Notes under the pieces: model-generated
What the model was told of the DNA's origin: nothing
Seen by the model: the letters and a program-made list of their open reading frames with translations, nothing else
The model's database searches: none
Made by a program: the position numbers and the translations under genes
NCBI RefSeq assembly: GCF_028282165.1
Contig: NZ_JANQIM010000028.1
Span: 1-36,204, forward strand
Direction: 5' to 3'
From: Winogradskyella sp.
Lineage (GTDB): Bacteria; Bacteroidota; Bacteroidia; Flavobacteriales; Flavobacteriaceae
Length of the DNA stretch: 36,204 nt
In this document: piece by piece, positions 7,089 through 15,217 of the stretch
How positions within the stretch are numbered: position 1 is the first letter of the stretch
Layout of the letters: each line of letters opens with the position of its first letter

Positions 7089-8132
7089 ATGTATATAAAA
7101 AAGATACTTTGGGCCATTGCCTTAATCGGACTTGTCATTTTTGGTGTCATAGCCTATTATATCTATGGTGCTATGTTTCAGCCTAATACCAAATTTACTA
7201 ATGACGAGGCCTTTATCTATATCCCTACAGATGCCGATTATCTAGAGGTACGAGCTCAACTAGAGCCTTTATTACAGGATATGGAAGCGTTTGATGCTTT
7301 AGCGAACCAAAAGAAATATACATCCAATATAAAAGCAGGTCGTTTTGTGATTTCTAAAGGCATGAATAATAACGATATTATCAATTCCATTAGAAGCAAA
7401 AACCTGCCAGTTAAAGTCTCTTTTAATAATCAGCATAGTCTAGAGGAATTGGCTGGACGAATAAGTAAGCAAATTGAAGCTGATAGTTTGTCGCTCATAA
7501 AAGCCATGAGAGATGAAACATTTATGAAGGACAACGGATTCACAAATGCCACCGCTTTGGGGATGTACTTACCAAACAGTTATCAATTTTTTTGGAACAC
7601 ATCTGCAGAAGGCTTTAGAAAAAAAATGCTAAAAGAATATAATAGATTTTGGAGTGACGGCAGAAAGACTAAGGCTAAAGCACTGAATCTTACACCTAGT
7701 GAAGTGATGACCGTTGCCTCTATAGTCTATGAAGAATCCAAACAAAAAGAAGAGCAACCAAGAGTAGCTGGTGTTTATTTGAATCGATTGCGAATAGGGA
7801 TGAAGCTCGATGCCGATCCGACGATTAAATATGCTGCCTATCAATTGCCAAAATATAAGAATACGGTCATTAGACGCGTGTTGAACGTACATAAGGAAAT
7901 AGATTCACCTTATAACACATATAAAAATGTAGGTTTACCACCAGGATTAATTGCTATGCCAGATTTGTCTGCTATAGATGCCGTTTTAAATCCTGAAAAG
8001 CACAGTTATCTATATTTTGTTGCAGATGCTAAGCGTTTGGGCTATCATAAGTTTGCAAAGACATTGGCGCAGCACAACAGAAATGCAAGGGCTTATCAAA
8101 GGTATTTATCATCTCAAGGTATAAATAGATAA
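7089..8132 (+). CDS. mltG: Endolytic murein transglycosylase MltG (YceG-like)
   Basis: Inner-membrane enzyme that cleaves nascent peptidoglycan strands and so ends their elongation. 347 residues: one membrane helix (about 5-27), a small LysM-like region (about 45-110), then the YceG catalytic domain. The catalytic Glu is most likely Glu216 in ASIVYEES, which aligns with the second Glu of ASIVEKET in the E. coli enzyme (Glu218). Further hallmarks are VYLNRLRIGMKLDADPTIKYA, YNTYKNVGLPPG and the C-terminal YLYFVAD. It starts 3 bases after the GNAT stop and ends 3 bases before the next start. Confidence 0.95.
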   Translation: MYIKKILWAIALIGLVIFGVIAYYIYGAMFQPNTKFTNDEAFIYIPTDADYLEVRAQLEPLLQDMEAFDALANQKKYTSNIKAGRFVISKGMNNNDIINSIRSKNLPVKVSFNNQHSLEELAGRISKQIEADSLSLIKAMRDETFMKDNGFTNATALGMYLPNSYQFFWNTSAEGFRKKMLKEYNRFWSDGRKTKAKALNLTPSEVMTVASIVYEESKQKEEQPRVAGVYLNRLRIGMKLDADPTIKYAAYQLPKYKNTVIRRVLNVHKEIDSPYNTYKNVGLPPGLIAMPDLSAIDAVLNPEKHSYLYFVADAKRLGYHKFAKTLAQHNRNARAYQRYLSSQGINR

Positions 8133-8135
8133 ATC

Positions 8136-9041
8136 TTGAAATGGTGTATCGGCTATATCATTGTATTAGTTAGTGTCTCTAGTTCACTTTTTTCACAATC
8201 TCAACTCAATCGGTTTTTAAAACCTAGCGATACTTTAAATACGTCTAGGAGGAATGCCATCGTGATTTCTGAAACTTCTCTAGCGGCAATTACACTTGTT
8301 GGATTAGATCAACTGTGGTATTCAGATTATCCGCGTTCTAAATTCAGAACGATTAATGATAGCGATGAATGGTTGCAAATGGATAAGATTGGCCATGTAT
8401 TTTCATCCTATCAATTAGGAAGGCTTAGTGCCAATACCTTAAACTGGGCAGGCGTCAGTAAAAAAGGTCAGATCATCTATGGGTCATCTTTAGGCTTAGG
8501 TTTTTTAACAGCAGTTGAAGTCATGGATGGATTTTCTGAAGAATGGGGATTTTCTTGGGCCGATATGGCTGCTAATGCTCTGGGAACAGGCTTATTCGCT
8601 GGCCAAGAACTATTATGGCAAGAACAGCGGATATTATTAAAGTACTCGTTTCACAGAACACGTTTTGCAGAACAACGGCCAGATAAACTAGGTAATGGTC
8701 TAACTGAAGAATTTTTAAAAGACTATAACGGGCAAACCTATTGGTTGAGTGCAAATATTAATGCATTCTTAAAGACCGATTATATTCCCAATTGGTTAAA
8801 CTTGGCTTTTGGGTATGGTGCTGACGGTATGTTGTCTGGTGATGCTAATGATCCCCTATTTCCAAACCAAAATAGAACACGTCAGTATTACCTAAGTTTG
8901 GACATTGATTTAAGCCGAATTAAAACGAAATCCAATGTCTTAAAAACTATTTTTGACGTTTTTAATGTCATTAAAGTCCCTTTTCCAGCTTTAGAGCTTA
9001 ATAGTCTGGGACGAGCAAAGCTGCATTATTTCTACTTTTAA
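8136..9041 (+). CDS. DUF2279 family membrane/periplasmic protein
   Basis: 301 residues with a signal peptide (MKWCIGYIIVLVSVSSSLFSQ). The conserved part includes LDQLWYSDYPRSKF, QMDKIGHVFSSYQLGR and GFSEEWGFSWADMAANALGTG, which I recognise as the DUF2279 pattern of predicted periplasmic proteins in Bacteroidota. The His and Asp/Glu residues in these segments are suggestive, but no reaction is known to me. The start is a TTG codon 4 bases after the mltG stop, the only start in this frame that gives a signal peptide. Co-transcription with dapF and mltG hints at an envelope role. Confidence 0.75.
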   Translation: MKWCIGYIIVLVSVSSSLFSQSQLNRFLKPSDTLNTSRRNAIVISETSLAAITLVGLDQLWYSDYPRSKFRTINDSDEWLQMDKIGHVFSSYQLGRLSANTLNWAGVSKKGQIIYGSSLGLGFLTAVEVMDGFSEEWGFSWADMAANALGTGLFAGQELLWQEQRILLKYSFHRTRFAEQRPDKLGNGLTEEFLKDYNGQTYWLSANINAFLKTDYIPNWLNLAFGYGADGMLSGDANDPLFPNQNRTRQYYLSLDIDLSRIKTKSNVLKTIFDVFNVIKVPFPALELNSLGRAKLHYFYF

Positions 9042-9093
9042 CAAGTTTTAATAACACTTAATCTATTGATTTTCAAAAAATAAATAAATTTCG

Positions 9094-9101
9094 TATCTTT
9101 G
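9094..9101 (+). promoter_or_regulatory. -7 element before the lysozyme-fold gene
   Basis: TATCTTTG, an exact TAnnTTTG match, 35 bases before the ATG at 9137. A TTG at 9066-9068 is 25 bp upstream, slightly beyond the usual 17-23 spacing. Confidence 0.6.
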
Positions 9102-9113
9102 CAGCCGAATTTT

Positions 9114-9138
9114 ATAAAGCTTTTGGGGAAAGCTTTAT
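9114..9138 (+). promoter_or_regulatory. 5' UTR hairpin covering the start codon of the lysozyme-fold gene
   Basis: Perfect 10-bp inverted repeat: ATAAAGCTTT (9114-9123) and AAAGCTTTAT (9129-9138), with loop TGGGG. The right arm contains the first two bases of the ATG at 9137. It lies just after the expected transcription start (about 9107), so it would form at the very 5' end of the mRNA. No T-run follows, so it is not a terminator. It may hide the start codon or protect the 5' end. Confidence 0.5.
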
Positions 9139-9814
9139 GAGTGTAAAATTAGCTGTTATGGTTAAGAATAGCGTTAAGAATTTTTTACTGCCATTTTCAA
9201 TTTGTTTTTCAATTGCTTTGGCATTATATCCAGATTCCACTTTAAATTCAGATTTATATTCTACTGAAGGATTAGATTTAGATTATAATATTTCTGCAGA
9301 ATTGGCTATGACTGAAGAGTCTCAAGAGATAAAGCCAAACATGTTCACGCCGCATTTAGGGAAATCTTTTGAGGGATTTAAAGAGGCTTTAGCCTTTAAA
9401 GAGTCGAGAGGTGACTATTTTACGGTTAATACGCTAGGTTATTTAGGTAAATATCAATTTGGTTCTGAAACTCTCAAGTTATTGGGAATCTACAATCCAA
9501 ATCAGTTTTTATATAATCCAGAATTGCAAGAAAAGGCATTCATGGCCAATGCATCACGAAATAAATGGGTACTTAGAAAAGATATTGAGCGTTTCGAAGG
9601 TAAATGCATTGGTGGAATTAAAGTTACAGAATCTGGTATATTGGCAGCAGCGCATCTAGCAGGCCCTGGGAGTGTTAAGAAGTATTTGAGAAGTTATGGA
9701 ACTGATAACTTTGCGGATGCATACGGTACAACGGTAAAGTATTATATGAAACGCTTTTCGGGTTATGATACGTCTATTATAGAACCAAATAAGAAAGCTA
9801 AAGCTAGGCTTTAA
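9137..9814 (+). CDS. Secreted lysozyme-fold / transglycosylase-like protein
   Basis: 225 residues. A signal peptide spans about 10-31 (FLLPFSICFSIALALYPDS). After a linker, the domain about 78-215 carries AFKESRGDY (Glu89), NTLGYLGKYQFG (98-109) and the tail AAHLAGPGSVKKYL, the pattern of the lysozyme-like superfamily in which Glu89 would be the catalytic acid. Homologues are sometimes labelled peptidoglycan-binding protein LysM, although no LysM repeat is visible. It probably cleaves or binds peptidoglycan in the periplasm. The start is either Met1 (9137, inside the hairpin) or Met8 (9158, just past it). Its 3' end overlaps the opposing gene by 4 bases. Confidence 0.8.
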   Translation: MSVKLAVMVKNSVKNFLLPFSICFSIALALYPDSTLNSDLYSTEGLDLDYNISAELAMTEESQEIKPNMFTPHLGKSFEGFKEALAFKESRGDYFTVNTLGYLGKYQFGSETLKLLGIYNPNQFLYNPELQEKAFMANASRNKWVLRKDIERFEGKCIGGIKVTESGILAAAHLAGPGSVKKYLRSYGTDNFADAYGTTVKYYMKRFSGYDTSIIEPNKKAKARL

Positions 9815-10527
9815 TCTTTTTGTATAATAAAGATAGCGGGTCGTTTCTGTAAATCTTCTTCATTAGTTTTCCATTCACTAGCAGGCATAGTTTTTATAAA
9901 CTCTGTGGGTAATGTTAAATCGCAAGCAACACAAACCCTAGTTTGTGGGTGAAGCACTCTTGCCATATCATCTATCATCTTCATATTTCTGTAAGGTGTC
10001 TCTATAAAAATTTGGGCTTGGTTATGCTCTGCCGAAATCTTTTCTAGGGCTTTTAATTTAGCTTTTCTTTCCCCTTTGTCTATAGGTAAGTAACCGTTAA
10101 AACTAAAACTTTGGCCATTCATGCCCGAAGCCATTAAGCCCAAAATTATTGATGATGGCCCAACTAAGGGTATAACCCTTATGTTTAATTGATGTGCTAA
10201 ACCAACAATGTCAGAGCCTGGATCTGCTATGGCAGGACATCCTGCTTCAGAGAGCAGCCCTATGGATTCACCTTCCAAACAGGGATTTAAATACGTATTT
10301 CTTTCTCCTTCAGTAGTGTACTTATTTAAAACGCTGAGCTCTAATGAGGATTGTGACTTGTTTGGTGAAACACGCTTTATAAAACGGCGTGCTGTTTTTT
10401 CGTTTTCAACAATGTAGTAATTTATATCCTCAATGACCTTTTTTATTGATATGGGTAATACCTCTAAGGGTGGATTGTCGCCAAGTCTAGTTGGAATTAA
10501 GTATAGTGATCCTTTTTTGGTATTCAT
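9811..10527 (-). CDS. SAM-dependent methyltransferase of the RsmI (tetrapyrrole methylase) family
   Basis: 238 residues, one tetrapyrrole-methylase domain. It starts GSLYLIPTRLGDNPP, has the signature loop LLSEAGCPAIADPGSDIV (about 91-109), then PLVGPSSIILGLMASGMNG. RsmI 2'-O-methylates C1402 of 16S rRNA and usually reads SDAGTPGISDPG in the loop. This protein differs (E for D, CPA for TPG), as in a shorter second RsmI-like paralogue common in flavobacteria, so the exact target is uncertain. It starts 1 base after the stop of the upstream sugar-dehydrogenase-like gene, so they are co-transcribed. Confidence 0.85.
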   Translation of the reverse strand: MNTKKGSLYLIPTRLGDNPPLEVLPISIKKVIEDINYYIVENEKTARRFIKRVSPNKSQSSLELSVLNKYTTEGERNTYLNPCLEGESIGLLSEAGCPAIADPGSDIVGLAHQLNIRVIPLVGPSSIILGLMASGMNGQSFSFNGYLPIDKGERKAKLKALEKISAEHNQAQIFIETPYRNMKMIDDMARVLHPQTRVCVACDLTLPTEFIKTMPASEWKTNEEDLQKRPAIFIIQKD

Positions 10528-10528
10528 A

Positions 10529-11935
10529 TTAATCGATAACTAACTTCTCTGTAATTTGCTGACCGTCTACAGACTCAATTTTTAAGATATAGAATCCGCT
10601 TTTTAAATCAGAGGTGATTATTTCCTGAACGGTTTCATCTGTTTTGTTCAGTACCTTTACGGATTTTCCTTGAATATCATAAATGGTAATTTTGGTCGAA
10701 TGTGAAAAACTGGTATTTGAAAAGTCTATCTGAACCACATCCTTTGCAGGATTTGGAAAAATTGTAACCGTATTTAGTTGGTTTTCTTCTATACTCAAAG
10801 GTGCATCATCTATGATCTTAAAAATATTCCCAGAAAGGCTAGATACTAGCAATTCGCCGTTTACATCTTCACCGAAAGCAACCCAATCGCCTGAGAAACC
10901 CTCTAAAGTCATGGTCCAGTTTCCACTTTCAAATCTCAAGAAACCTATTTCTTCACTGCAGTAGTCGGCAAAGAAATATAAACCTTCCAAATTTGGATAT
11001 GTTGTGCCTCTATATCTATAGCCTCCTGTAATAGAACATTTAAAGTCACCATCAAAAAGATGGCTGTATTGAGCCACAGGAAAGGTAAGGGTGCTACTAC
11101 TTGGACACCCTGTATCATTAAATATACTGTTGCCCTCGTAACATCTCCAACCGTAATTAAGACCTGCATCAGTTGATGAGGCGAAGTTGATTTCTTCAAA
11201 ATCGCTTTGCCCTACGTCACCAATCCATATGTCGTTTGTAAGTCTGTCGAAAGAAAATTTCCATGGATTTCTTAATCCATAGGCCCAAATTTCGTCGCTA
11301 GCAGTAGGGTTTCCGACAAAAGGATTGTCTGGTGGAATATCATAAGGATTGGATATCGAGGAATTATTGACATCTATTCGAAGTATTTTGCCCAATAAAT
11401 TTCCAAGGTTTTGTGAATTGTTTTGAGGATCGCCTCCAGCACCACCATCACCAGAAGAAATATATAAATAACCATCTGCTCCGAAGGCTAAATCGCCTCC
11501 ATTATGATTTGAAAATGGTTGAAAAAAGGTAAGGATGATTAATTCTGAGTTAGGATCAGCTAAGGATGGATCAGTGGTACTTCTAGAAAACCTAGAAACT
11601 ACGGTATCTCCCATATTGTCTGTGTAGTTAACGTAAAAATAACCGTTTGTAGCATAATCGGGATGAAAAGCCAATCCTAGTAATCCTTTCTCTTGTCCGG
11701 TATCTGTACCAGACGACCGATTATCTATATCCAAAAAAGGCGTAGTTTCTACTGTTCCATCACTGTTAAGTATTTTTATAATACCATCTTGTTCCACAAT
11801 AAATAGTCTGTCGTCACCAGCATGTTTAATATTTACTGGCCTAGTAAAACCTGTGGCAAAAAGTTCTAATTCTAAGTCTTGAGAGTGGCATATTGCAACG
11901 CAAATGCAGCACAAAAGTGTAGTGAAAGTTTTCAT
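10529..11935 (-). CDS. Secreted PQQ-dependent sugar dehydrogenase-like protein with T9SS sorting domain
   Basis: 468 residues: signal peptide (1-18, ending CHSQ), then a six-bladed GSDH (glucose/sorbosone dehydrogenase) propeller (about 22-375). Hallmarks are TGFTRPVNIKHAGDDRLFIVEQDG, GLLGLAFHPDYATNGYFYVNYT, NHNGGDLAFGADGYLYISSGDGG and YGLRNPWKFSFDR. A type A T9SS sorting domain follows (about 385-468: VTIFPNPAKDVV, then GFYILKIE and EKLVID). It should cross the outer membrane by T9SS and be attached to or released from the surface. Whether it uses PQQ and which sugar it oxidises cannot be read from sequence; many such propellers are only annotated by fold. Confidence 0.9.
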   Translation of the reverse strand: MKTFTTLLCCICVAICHSQDLELELFATGFTRPVNIKHAGDDRLFIVEQDGIIKILNSDGTVETTPFLDIDNRSSGTDTGQEKGLLGLAFHPDYATNGYFYVNYTDNMGDTVVSRFSRSTTDPSLADPNSELIILTFFQPFSNHNGGDLAFGADGYLYISSGDGGAGGDPQNNSQNLGNLLGKILRIDVNNSSISNPYDIPPDNPFVGNPTASDEIWAYGLRNPWKFSFDRLTNDIWIGDVGQSDFEEINFASSTDAGLNYGWRCYEGNSIFNDTGCPSSSTLTFPVAQYSHLFDGDFKCSITGGYRYRGTTYPNLEGLYFFADYCSEEIGFLRFESGNWTMTLEGFSGDWVAFGEDVNGELLVSSLSGNIFKIIDDAPLSIEENQLNTVTIFPNPAKDVVQIDFSNTSFSHSTKITIYDIQGKSVKVLNKTDETVQEIITSDLKSGFYILKIESVDGQQITEKLVID

Positions 11936-12001
11936 AGCATAAGTAAAAAAGGGAATTTTATACTAAGTTACAAAAAAATCAAATAAATGGTAAGAAATAT
12001 G

Positions 12002-12466
12002 TTACAATTTGGTACTCAATAAATTATGGGCAATTAAGTTTGATGTTTCATCAATTAAATCAAAAACATATTCAAACTCATTTAGATCACCATAATAAGG
12101 GTCTGGCACGTTTTTATTGGAAATGGAAGGATTTTCCTCTAAAAAAAGTTTCACTTTACCAATATCATTGTTGTTTCTTGCCAAACCAATAATATTGCTA
12201 TAGTTTGAAGCATCCATAGCATAGATATAGTCAAACTCGTCGAAATCCGAAATTTTAAATTGCCTTGCTTTTTGAGCACTAATATCAACGCCATGTGAGT
12301 TAGCAACATTAATAGAGCGATGATCTGGTTTGTTACCTACGTGATAAGCTGCTGTACCCGCAGAATCTACATAAAAATGGTCGCTTGGGAGTTTTGATTC
12401 CAAGATGCCATGGGCAATTGGCGAGCGACAAATATTGCCTAAGCACACCATTAAAATACGAGTCAT
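12002..12466 (-). CDS. Low-molecular-weight protein-tyrosine phosphatase
   Basis: 154 residues, the usual size. The P-loop CLGNICRS places the nucleophile at Cys8 and Arg14, and the general acid is Asp122 in VPDPYYGD. These are all the catalytic elements of the class II family (Wzb, YwlE and Etp relatives). Substrates may be phosphotyrosine or phosphoarginine proteins; no cognate kinase gene is nearby. It begins 10 bases downstream of dnaA and is probably co-transcribed with it. Confidence 0.93.
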   Translation of the reverse strand: MTRILMVCLGNICRSPIAHGILESKLPSDHFYVDSAGTAAYHVGNKPDHRSINVANSHGVDISAQKARQFKISDFDEFDYIYAMDASNYSNIIGLARNNNDIGKVKLFLEENPSISNKNVPDPYYGDLNEFEYVFDLIDETSNLIAHNLLSTKL

Positions 12467-12476
12467 GATTATATGT

Positions 12477-13904
12477 TTAAAGCGATAGTTTTTTAGCTAA
12501 ATCTTCGACGTACTTTCTAAACTGTTTATCAGTAGAAGAGAGATTGTCTACGGTTTTGCAGGCATGTAGAACTGTTGCATGATCGCGCTGGCCTATTTGA
12601 GAACCTATACTAGCTAAAGAGGCTTTGGTATATTTTTTGGCAAAGAACATGGCAAGTTGGCGCGCTTGAACGATGTGACGCTTACGAGTCTTGGATTGTA
12701 ATGTGCTTACGTCCATTTGGAAATAATCGGAAACCACTTTCTGTATATAATCTATTGAAACTTCGCGCTTGGTATTCTTTACAAATTTCTCAACGATATC
12801 CTTAGCTAAGTTTATAGTGATTTCTTTTTTGTTGAAAGACGATTGTGCAATTAGCGAAATAATGGCGCCTTCTAATTCCCTTACATTGGATTTGATATGC
12901 TTAGCAACATATTCAACAATCTCTTCAGGCATTTCAACGCCATCTCTGTAAAGCTTGTTTTTTAAGATAGACACTCTAGTTTCAAAATCTGGTGTTTGTA
13001 ATTCAGCAGAAAGTCCCCATTTAAATCTAGACAATAAGCGTTGTTCAATATCTTGCATGTCAACAGGTGCCTTGTCACTTGTTAAAACCACTTGTTTGCC
13101 ATTTTGATGTAAGTGGTTAAAGATATGGAAGAATACGTCTTGCGTACCAGTTTTACCAGACAAAAACTGAACATCATCAATGATTAATACATCAATAATT
13201 TGGTAGAAATGGATAAAGTCATTTCTGTTATTCTTTTTTACCGAGTCAATATATTGTTGAGTAAATTTCTCTGCCGAAATGTATAAGACCGTTTTCTCGG
13301 GATATTTGTCTTTAATATCCACACCAATAGCATGGGCCAAATGTGTTTTTCCTAGACCAACGCCACCAAAAATTAAAAGCGGGTTAAAGGAAGTTCCTCC
13401 TGGTTTATTAGCTACAGCAATACCAGCATTTCTCGCCAAGCGGTTAGAATCTCCCTCAAGAAAATTTTCAAATGTATAACTAGGATTTAGTTGAGACTCA
13501 ATCTTTACATTTCTAATCCCAGGAATTATAAATGGATTTTTTAATTCAGGACTCTTATTATTAAATGGAACATCAACATCTTGTGATTTTACAGGAGTAC
13601 GGTTAGCACTCGGGATTCTTTCGGTAAAAGGTTGCTTATTGCCATAAGTGTTTTCCATCTTTATGACATAGACCAATTTGGCATCATCACCTAGTTCTTT
13701 TGTCAACGCAACTTTTAGAATTTTAACATAGTGTTCTTCTAACCATTCATAGAAAAATTTACTAGGTACTTGGATGCTTAGTGCATTGCCCGAAAGTTTA
13801 ACAGCTTGTATGGGCTCGAACCATGTTTTGTAGGCTTGAGGTTGTATATTATCTTTTATAAATTCGAGACAATTACTCCATACAGATTGCGCTGTGATCT
13901 CCAT
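12477..13904 (-). CDS. dnaA: Chromosomal replication initiator DnaA
   Basis: 475 residues with all four domains. Domain I (about 1-85) is SVWSNCLEFIKDNI to VYVIKME. A variable linker (about 86-140) follows. The AAA+ domain III has Walker A GGVGLGKT (180-187) and Walker B IIDDVQ (241-246). Domain IV has the DnaA-box-reading signature QRDHATVLHACKTV (DHAT at 441-444). It binds DnaA boxes at the origin with ATP and loads the helicase. I see no cluster of DnaA boxes in the adjacent intergenic region, so oriC is probably elsewhere. A terminator-like hairpin lies in its leader (13941-13967). Confidence 0.97.
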   Translation of the reverse strand: MEITAQSVWSNCLEFIKDNIQPQAYKTWFEPIQAVKLSGNALSIQVPSKFFYEWLEEHYVKILKVALTKELGDDAKLVYVIKMENTYGNKQPFTERIPSANRTPVKSQDVDVPFNNKSPELKNPFIIPGIRNVKIESQLNPSYTFENFLEGDSNRLARNAGIAVANKPGGTSFNPLLIFGGVGLGKTHLAHAIGVDIKDKYPEKTVLYISAEKFTQQYIDSVKKNNRNDFIHFYQIIDVLIIDDVQFLSGKTGTQDVFFHIFNHLHQNGKQVVLTSDKAPVDMQDIEQRLLSRFKWGLSAELQTPDFETRVSILKNKLYRDGVEMPEEIVEYVAKHIKSNVRELEGAIISLIAQSSFNKKEITINLAKDIVEKFVKNTKREVSIDYIQKVVSDYFQMDVSTLQSKTRKRHIVQARQLAMFFAKKYTKASLASIGSQIGQRDHATVLHACKTVDNLSSTDKQFRKYVEDLAKKLSL

Positions 13905-13940
13905 TCGTAAAGTTAGATTTTTGTTGTTAGTTAGATTAGC

Positions 13941-13967
13941 AAAAAAAAAGAGAATTAGGATTCTCTT
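13941..13967 (-). terminator. Terminator-like hairpin in the dnaA leader (possible attenuator)
   Basis: 8-bp stem AAGAGAAT (13948-13955) with ATTCTCTT (13960-13967) and a 4-nt loop, followed on the minus strand by a run of at least eight T. It points toward dnaA, 44 bases before its ATG, yet no minus-strand gene lies upstream (the neighbour is on the plus strand). Either dnaA transcripts from further upstream are attenuated here, or a short RNA ends here. A minus-strand CATATTTG (one mismatch to TAnnTTTG) at 13986-13993 could be the promoter. Confidence 0.45.
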
Positions 13968-14101
13968 ATGGTTTTGAACATGACAAATATGTGAACAAAA
14001 TTCTTAAAAAAAAAATCAAATTTCATTGAATATTTAGAAATTTTTCCCCATGTTTAAAATCTTTGAAAATTACAAATTTTTTGTTAAACAAAAGCATAAA
14101 A

Positions 14102-14509
14102 TTGAATTTTAATGAGACAAAAATAAGGGTGCGTTATGGTGAGACAGACCAGATGGGCGTGGTATACCATGCCAATTATGCGGTTTATTTTGAGGTCGGT
14201 AGAACTGAGTGGTTACGCGAGTTTGGTCTAAGCTATAGTGCTATGGAAGCTGACGGTATTATGCTTCCGGTGATTTCATTGAATATAAATTACAAAAATT
14301 CAGCACGTTATGATGATAGGCTTAAAGTAATAACTAAATTAAAAAAAATGCCCACGGCGTCAATAGAATTTGACTATGAATTACGAAACGAGTCCGACGA
14401 ATTATTGGCAACAGGAAATACAGTTTTGGCCTTTATAGATATGAAACGCAATAGACCTACACGCTGCCCAAAATATCTTTTAGACAAACTGCAAAATTAT
14501 TCGTTATAA
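14102..14509 (+). CDS. Acyl-CoA thioesterase, 4-hydroxybenzoyl-CoA thioesterase (YbgC/FadM) type
   Basis: A hotdog-fold thioesterase of 135 residues. The catalytic segment RYGETDQMGVVYHANYAVYFE (about 11-31) has the family Asp at 16, and EVGRTEWLR follows. It hydrolyses acyl-CoA thioesters in the cytosol; the chain specificity is unknown. I take the TTG at 14102 (MNFNETKIRVRYGETD), because family members begin a dozen residues before RYGETD and a TTG at 14063 would lie inside a near-consensus -7 element (AATCTTTG, 14058-14065). The longer form would be 148 residues. The 3' end overlaps the opposing yigZ-like gene by 6 bases. Confidence 0.85.
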   Translation: MNFNETKIRVRYGETDQMGVVYHANYAVYFEVGRTEWLREFGLSYSAMEADGIMLPVISLNINYKNSARYDDRLKVITKLKKMPTASIEFDYELRNESDELLATGNTVLAFIDMKRNRPTRCPKYLLDKLQNYSL

Positions 14510-15112
14510 TTCGTCTATTTCTATGCCGAAAGAATCCTTGAAATACTGTAAAATTTTTGAACCGTCACCTTTTCTGACAGATATTTCTAACACGCAATCG
14601 TGTTCTAACTTTTGATTGATAATATTTACCCGATTTTCTTTCAATATTCGCATAACCTTGCCCATGTCTTTATATTTAAAATTGAGCCTAAAAAGCAAGT
14701 TTATGGTTTCTTTAATGATATCTGCCGATTCCAAGGCTAACTTCGCACTGGTTCGGTAAGCATTAATTAAACCTCTTACGCCTAGTTTGGTACCACCATA
14801 ATACCGTACAACGACGATTAAAATATTAGTAACCTCAAAGGCTTGGATTTGTCCATATATTGGAATGCCTGCAGAGTTAGAGGGCTCTCCATCATCATTG
14901 GTTCTGTAACTTATAGTTTCTGTGCCAATTTGATAGGCGTAGCACCAATGTCTAGCAGAATGATGTTCTTTTCTTAAGGTTTCAAGATGGTTTTTGATGT
15001 CGTTTTCATTCGTTACAGGAAAGGAGTAGCCGTAAAACTTACTGTTCTTATCTTTATAAATATCTCCCTGGGCTGGCTTAGATATTGTTTTGAAGGTATC
15101 TTTTTCTAACAT
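14504..15112 (-). CDS. YigZ/IMPACT family protein (UPF0029)
   Basis: 202 residues in two domains. The N-terminal UPF0029 domain (about 1-130) has SKFYGYSFPV, HHSARHWCYAYQIG, NDDGEPSNSAGIPI and the signature RYYGGTKLGVRGL (103-115). The C-terminal ferredoxin-like domain is about 135-200. Bacterial YigZ relates to eukaryotic IMPACT; a role linked to translation or nucleic-acid binding has been proposed but not settled. It is monocistronic and meets the thioesterase gene tail to tail with 6 bases shared. Confidence 0.92.
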   Translation of the reverse strand: MLEKDTFKTISKPAQGDIYKDKNSKFYGYSFPVTNENDIKNHLETLRKEHHSARHWCYAYQIGTETISYRTNDDGEPSNSAGIPIYGQIQAFEVTNILIVVVRYYGGTKLGVRGLINAYRTSAKLALESADIIKETINLLFRLNFKYKDMGKVMRILKENRVNIINQKLEHDCVLEISVRKGDGSKILQYFKDSFGIEIDEL

Positions 15113-15195
15113 TAGATTCTGTTCTAAATAATCGTAATGACTAAACCCTTTTTTTTGGCAAATTAAAAGTAATTCATTTTTTTTGCGAAAATCTT

Positions 15196-15203
15196 TATAT
15201 TTG
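15196..15203 (+). promoter_or_regulatory. -7 element of the arylsulfotransferase promoter
   Basis: TATATTTG, an exact TAnnTTTG match, ends 14 bases before the ATG at 15218, so the leader would be about 8 bases. No TTG lies at the usual upstream spacing. Confidence 0.55.
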
Positions 15204-15217
15204 AAAAAAAGAAAGCG

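Noticed and set aside
13905..14101. Possible oriC next to dnaA
   Set aside because: Only a TTGTTCACA-like word (two mismatches to the DnaA box) is present on the minus strand; there is no cluster of boxes and the region is simply AT-rich.
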